Below, one piece after another: positions 58,466 through 64,000 of a stretch of 64,000 nucleotides of DNA (its first letter is position 1; each line of letters begins with the position of its first letter). Under the pieces are notes generated by a model that saw nothing but the letters and a program-made list of their open reading frames with translations, ran no database searches and was not told the origin of the DNA. The stretch is taken from the NCBI GenBank assembly GCA_013180625.2, contig SNVD02013305.1, forward strand, positions 1 to 64,000, given 5' to 3'. Made by a program: the position numbers and the translations under genes. This stretch comes from Boswellia sacra. Its lineage: Eukaryota > Streptophyta > Magnoliopsida > Sapindales > Burseraceae.

Positions 58466-61232
58466 ATGCATATTTTGTGCTCATTACTTAGTGGTGTATC
58501 TTTCTTCTGTGACTAATTTGTGCTTGATGAGGAACAACCTCGAGTATTCTGTTTATCTTCTTACAAATCCTACTATTTAGAGAACAAAAGAAAACACTTC
58601 TAGAGAGAACTATTAGAATCTTGGTTTGTGGAGTTTGGGCTTTTATTGTCGATTGTTCCTTTGACTTGGGTTTGGAATTTGGGCTTATGGACAGCTGTCA
58701 AAATGTAATCTGCACTCAAATCTTTTGGTTACAGTAGCTTCTTTAATCCTTTATCTTCTATTCCACAAGCCAGAGTATAGAAGCACCAAATCTCTCTTGC
58801 TTTCTCATACACAAAGAAAGTCTTGGCAGCAAGTTAGTAGAGGACTGATTTTTAACAGAATTCTACAAGAGCTGCAATTTCTGTGGGTTACATTGGCATC
58901 ATAAAGAAGGGGACTTCAATTGAGGTTCTAGGATTTTACTTTATTCATGGAATTTCTTAACAGGTAAGAGTTTTGCCCTGTGTTGTTGATGGCGCTGTTT
59001 ATTTTGCCTGGCTAGGCTTGAAGTTTATTGAGTTATTTCTGTTTCTGTCTTATATTTTACTTGGGGAAAATATTATTTTCCCTGAATAGTTGGAATGACT
59101 ATTGTCTTAGTCCAACTTGTGTTGATAGATGGGTGGGTTACACGTTTGAAAATACTTACATGTTGGACATCATTAGGAGAATTGTCATGGAATCTCTTCT
59201 CAAGTAGAAGTGCTTGTAGGATTTAGTTAAACAACTTTGATAATCAGAATCGTGGCCTGCTTTCAGTTTTCTTATTCTGTGGAAAGATTTTATTAATTTG
59301 CTTGCTTGTTTGGGTTTCAGAAATTCATTTAAGTAATGTAATCTGTTGATGCATTACCTCTGGATCATGAATCTTCTCTCTCTCTAGTTATTTATTATTA
59401 TTTTTTCTCTGAGAAGAGAAATTTGGTTTGTGAATGCTCTTTGTTGTATGATCATCTCTGAATTATGGTGCTTCATTCAGTTTAAGCCTTCCAGTCAAAG
59501 TGTTAAGCGCACGAAAATGATCGGGGTTTAGATCTTATGCTCGTGCCGATATATGTTTCTCATGGAAACATCAAGAGTGGCTGAATAGTGGTGCAAGAGA
59601 AGACAGCAGCAATATTCTGTGATTTAGTTGATTGCAAATGTCTGACCACCTGTCTTTGTAACTGCAAAGGATGCTGCTACTACAAACTCCATTCATGCTT
59701 CTTAGGATTGCTTTTTGATTAATCTTGATTCTGCAGCATGAATTGAGGGTTTCACAGTCTGCAGTCTGCTAATCATTGTCATAGTTTGTCATGTAGCCTT
59801 GCATGTAATTCCATTAAAAGTCGCTGAATAGTGGCTTCAAATGTCCTTGGAAGATGCAGCAACCTCTGAACCTCGGGTTGCTGTTATTATTACAATCTGT
59901 TTGGTGCTGCACAGTCGGTGTGCCTTTGAGAGTGGCTGCAGACTGAAACAAGCGGCGATATTTGTTCATGAAGGCATGTTAGTTTCTCATTTTCACAAAT
60001 ATGATTAGTTAATTGCTTCACTTAATTAAAGATTATATGGAAACATTATTATATTGATAGACTATTCTAAATAACAAGAATGTTATTTTGTTGCCTTGTT
60101 TTGTGATTTTAAATAACAAAGAATATTTTTAGTTGCAACGTGAAAGTTTTGTTGTTGCTCGACCTAGCTATTATAGTCTACCATGTTTCTCTGTTCAATA
60201 TCATAATCAGGACTTTTGCGATTGCTATGGTTAGATCTTTTGGGGTGAAGCCTCCCCTTCTAGGTGATGGCCTCTTTTATCTTGGAATAATTACGTTAAG
60301 CGATGGCAACCTTGTTGGTCTTGTATTATTTTATTATTATTATTGTTATTATTATTATTATTTTTAATCTATGACGATGTCATATTACATAAGGTTTTTT
60401 TTAAAGATTTTTAAAAAAAAAATTTATTGGTATTTTACGATAGTTTTTGGCCTGCACTATGATATGGGCTTGAAATCGTCTACTGGGATTTAGTAATAGG
60501 CATTCTTCAGGGATTGTGGGTTCCTTGAGCCGTCTGTATTCAGTCTTTGAAGTATTGTGGAAAGCAGAAAAATGTGTTAACTGATACTCATGGAAATTTA
60601 GTGGTAATTTGTTGCCGAAGTCCTGTTCCTTAACTGTTCAATGTGCGATCAAACCGTAAGGCGATGCTATTAATGTTATTTAACGCGTAGGCTGTTGTAT
60701 GATACAACTCCGATTGCTCTATTAAAAAACTTAAAAATTTGAGAAACGTTGTTAATTTTCTGCGGAAGAAAATTGCAGCTACTCATCTCTTCCTCTCTTC
60801 TCAGGTGACAGTGAGAGGAAAGGTGAAGTATTAAAAAGAGCGATTTGTTATATTACAAAAAGATTTACATGACATATCGGACTATGTATTGCAAGGCAAA
60901 TTCATAGTAAATACTTACAGATGGGACTTGAAACGAAATGAAACGTAAAAAAATTCATAGAATCTTAAAACTGATTCGTGTATATCGAAAAGCATGAAAT
61001 TAAAACACCGAAAAAGAACTGTTAAAAGAGAGTGATTTATACCTCCTAAAAGAGACTAAAATAAGGGAAAGTGAAGAAGTTGGAGAAAAAAAAAAAAAAA
61101 GCTTTTATCAAGGTACATATACAACACATAAAACAGTATATAATGTCAATTACCTAATGTTTACAATTCTTTTTTTTTTTTTTTGGGTTGAAAGAGTTAT
61201 ACAAGTCAAAACCTTACATAAGCATTGATTGA
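58466..61232. other. Intergenic stretch between ALY and the minus-strand gene
   Basis: ALY 3'UTR, then about 2 kb without a recognised gene. A phrase (GGCTGAATAGTGG and CGCTGAATAGTGG) occurs twice near 59577 and 59822, each followed within 50 bases by GCAGCAA. A TTATTA microsatellite lies at 60328-60363. No snoRNA boxes could be paired convincingly. Confidence 0.45.
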
Positions 61233-63543
61233 TCACTGTGGTTCCCGTATCAGGAATTCGTTCGCTGCCTCACTTTCTCCCAACTGGAAAAGACTAACCT
61301 GAGCAAGGTATAGAGTATTGCCTTCACGCAAGCCATTATGAAGTTCCAACATGAGGAGGGCCAGTACCACGGGTATAGAAGTCTAAAAAACAGACTTATG
61401 AGATGCCGAGGGTATTGCCCAACCTGTTGCACAACAACAATATTAATTGTAGGTAAATTTGCAATAATTTTTTAATTGTGCTAATAATAATGCTCGATGC
61501 CAAAACAACATATTTAATATAAAGGAACCAACTCACAGGGAAAAGAAAATCCAAAGCTTCCCAGGCTGCATGACGAACAGCTCTAGTAGGATACATTGGA
61601 CCACCTGGAGAAGTGAAGCTATACAAACATGTCTTTAACCTTGTGCTTGTGGTCATTCTCAGTTCCAGCCCTGCATCGATCAACATACCATAGCTTAATA
61701 TCATGTAGTTTGGAACATCTAGACCAACAGTTGTCGGCACAAAGACAATATTAAACATCTTAAACTCCCATGAAGTTGGAATAGTTTACCTCTGAGAACT
61801 TTAGTTTGTGAAAGGTAATGCAACAGTACTGGCTCCACCTTCAACTTTTGAAGCTGACAACAGGAGAGTATAACACCACATAAAAGAAAAATACCGAGTA
61901 TAAACAAACTCTGCAAGGATATTTGTGTTGAAGAGAAACTCAACTTGACTAAAGCCTCACTCCCAACTAAATGGGAAAAAAAAAAAAAAAAAAACTTACC
62001 TGGTCTGTCAGTTCAATAACAAAGAAGTCAGCTGGACCCCCAACCAAGAACGCGTTTGGAAAAACAGGAAACTGCTTCAAGAAGCTTTCAAGTTTATCAA
62101 CTGCACAGAATATCATACCACTGGATTATATTCAAATTCTTGCTCTAGGGCAACGTCTGTTATTGACGATAACACCTACCTGAGTTGTAAAAAAATATGA
62201 ATCTTGATAGTAGAAGATAGAGGTTTCGTTGGGTCTGAAATTAACAAACAATTGGCAAGTTATAACATAATTCAAAATTTCACATAATTGGTTTTCAGAT
62301 TACATATTAAAGGCCAGCCACAAAGGAGAAAATTCCGAGGTGTATGCCTGTGAAACTGAAAAGCAGAGTTCATATGCTCACCTGCCCAGGGATTCTATTT
62401 AATCGTGTGGGGTCCAATGCAACTTCCTCAAGAAGATACTGAATCATGTAAATAACAGGCATACAACAGAAAAGGGAGCAAAAGAAAAGACAAAAGACAG
62501 ACTGTTAATATATGTTCTGATAGTTAATGTTTAGATGGTTAATATATCATTTATTCATGAAAAGACTCCTACCCAAAAGAAGGATTGGAAACGCCTTGTG
62601 TTTGTTTGGATGTCAATCCTGCATATGAGTGGACAATGGTTATTAATAGAGAACCATTTAGGTTATAGCAATAAATGCAGTGCCTTCAAATACAAGGTTA
62701 CACTGCCAGTCCGCACAAATATAAACATACCAAAACAATCCATCGGCTATCTTCCTCTCTCTCAAACAGACACAGATCAATACAAACCCTATCTATTGAT
62801 TCTTTCACTTAAAAAGCCTCACTAATCCATGACCAAGATGACATCAACAGAATGAGATCACAACAGTGATCCAAATTGGACTCGTTTCTCGCTGTCACAC
62901 AAAAATAAGCACTCCATCTCTCCCTTTGTTTTAGTGCAATCTTATCACTTGTATGAAACCAGACTGACTAAATATGCCCATAGAAAAGAGAACCAAAAAT
63001 TAAATAAAATAAAAAAGCATTAATACTGCCTGTATGTTGACATGGGATAGGGTCTGTTCCACACAGCAAGAACTATAGAGACAAAGAAAGATAGATGAAG
63101 CTCAAAAAAAAAGGTCTGCTCCCAAACATCCCAAGAATATGAACTACATGTTCTGAACTCCCAAAATTCCATTTTTAGAATTTAACTGACAAAACGGTGG
63201 TTCTCACAAGAAATTTATTGTCATAGACGATTCAATCCCTAATTTTCTCAGGAATACCAGGAAAAGGATATAAATTGAAAATCAATTTGAGATGTCAAAA
63301 CAATGAAATTCAGTCTCTATTTTCCAAAAGCACAAACCATAGAAGCCATTACTCGATAGAATTTGGTAATGTCAAGATCCAACTTCAGAAGCCATTGGGG
63401 CCAAGTTTACAAGTAACAATTCTAGCACACTAATACTTACGTAATTGATGATATCCGTACCAGAAAACATTTGTAGCACCTTGAACAAGAGCAGAGGAGT
63501 ATCGTAGGAGTACTTCATTATTGTCAAGCTGAACTTCAAAAAG
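61233..63543 (-). CDS. C-terminal part of a multi-exon plant protein, possibly AP-5 complex subunit beta
   Basis: Minus-strand exons, read from splice sites and phase, in transcript order: 63543-63441, 62618-62573, 62438-62382, 62234-62180, 62100-62000, 61853-61790, 61670-61537, 61382-61233. The last six join perfectly. The product reads LLSRFIFFYNSVDKLESFL, VGGPADFFVIELTDQLQKLK, TSPGGPMYPTRAVRHAAWEA and ends ANEFLIREPQ. The first listed exon (VLLRYSSALVQGATNVFWYG) probably belongs, but its phase does not meet the next exon, so a donor or an exon is misread. The 5' end is probably beyond the window. The helical, alpha-solenoid-like composition and remembered phrases suggest the beta subunit of the AP-5 endosomal adaptor, but this is not certain; another trafficking solenoid protein is possible. 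Confidence 0.5.
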
Positions 63544-64000
63544 CTGTAGAAAAGATACAAAAGTTTAGAGCTCAACATCATAGCTGCATAAGAATACTAT
63601 TTAAAGCCAAAAGCATAGTAACTATGTACTACAACCTTAACTAAAAATTCAACATGCCTACAATGCACCAATCCAGGTTTGTAAAAATTAGCATAAAAAA
63701 ACGAAATTAAACCTTGCAACTTGTTTTGTTACCAAGTATTAGAAAACAGCCTAATCCTTCTTATTAATTAATTATTTGAAACTTCAATATACCGTTTCTG
63801 GTTAGAGCAAATTTCTTTGGCAAAAGAAAGAAGCAATCCACTGCAGAAGATCTTACTAACTAAAGTATCCTCTGGAGGACTTGACACCTTTTGTTAACTT
63901 ATCAGAGAAGGAAAACTTTATTTCATAAATTGTATATCTTCCTTTAATTATTATCTGTTTCAAAACATTTAAACATAACATTTGAAAACTTTCAATCATT
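63544..64000. other. Window end, probably intron of the minus-strand gene
   Basis: AT-rich, no open frame recognised. It lies upstream (in transcript sense) of the last readable exon, so it is likely intron. Confidence 0.35.

Noticed and set aside
58110..58580. 156-codon frame overlapping the last ALY exon
   Set aside because: It runs through the intron and the RGG exon in the wrong frame; the spliced ALY frame explains the region.
59560..59960. Possible snoRNA or small structured RNA downstream of ALY
   Set aside because: The repeated GCTGAATAGTGG phrase caught the eye, but no C/D or H/ACA box set with a terminal stem could be assembled.

Overview
This is plant nuclear DNA, most likely from a eudicot. 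Introns are short and AT-rich with GT-AG borders. The genes are typical plant housekeeping genes (RPS15A, histone H2B, an SPKK-tailed H2A, ADF, a P-class PPR protein, an ALY-type export factor). Telo-box/site II promoter motifs and many small TIR transposons also fit. The species cannot be named from the sequence.

Region 1 (1-20414) is one giant near-perfect palindrome. The left arm runs from base 1 to about 10176, a 32-bp AT tract forms the centre, and the right arm ends at 20414, which pairs with base 1. Each arm carries a complete three-exon RPS15A gene, so the two copies converge on the centre, and each carries the 5' end of a plant-specific gene that is complete only on the right (20249-20770). 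The arms are almost identical, apart from isolated substitutions, a 4-bp insertion near the centre, and one divergent patch of seven substitutions in about 50 bp next to a 26-bp tandem duplication.

Region 2 (20.4-33 kb) is ordinary gene space: an intronless H2B, two convergent single-RRM genes whose two internal exons have identical lengths, and a two-exon H2A with an SPKK tail. Region 3 (33-44 kb) is AT-rich and transposon-rich, with one ADF gene and a nested pair of hAT-like elements, one with a perfect 8-bp target-site duplication. Region 4 (44.8-47.6 kb) is an intronless PPR gene. Region 5 (47.6-56.1 kb) holds a 736-bp Harbinger-like element, a second H2B, a small two-TM protein gene, a tandem tRNA-Cys pair and a tRNA-Val. 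Region 6 (56.3-64 kb) holds a five-exon ALY/THO4 mRNA-export gene and the 3' part of a minus-strand gene that resembles an AP-5 beta subunit.

There is no operon logic: the genes work independently. Functional themes are translation (RPS15A, tRNAs), chromatin (two H2B, one H2A) and RNA handling (two small RRM proteins, ALY, PPR). The observations most worth following are the palindrome and its divergent patch, the nested hAT-like insertion with internal 450-470-bp repeats, the RRM gene pair, and a dispersed short TIR family present at six or more places. All exon boundaries were read by eye from splice consensus, reading frame and family knowledge; no search was run.
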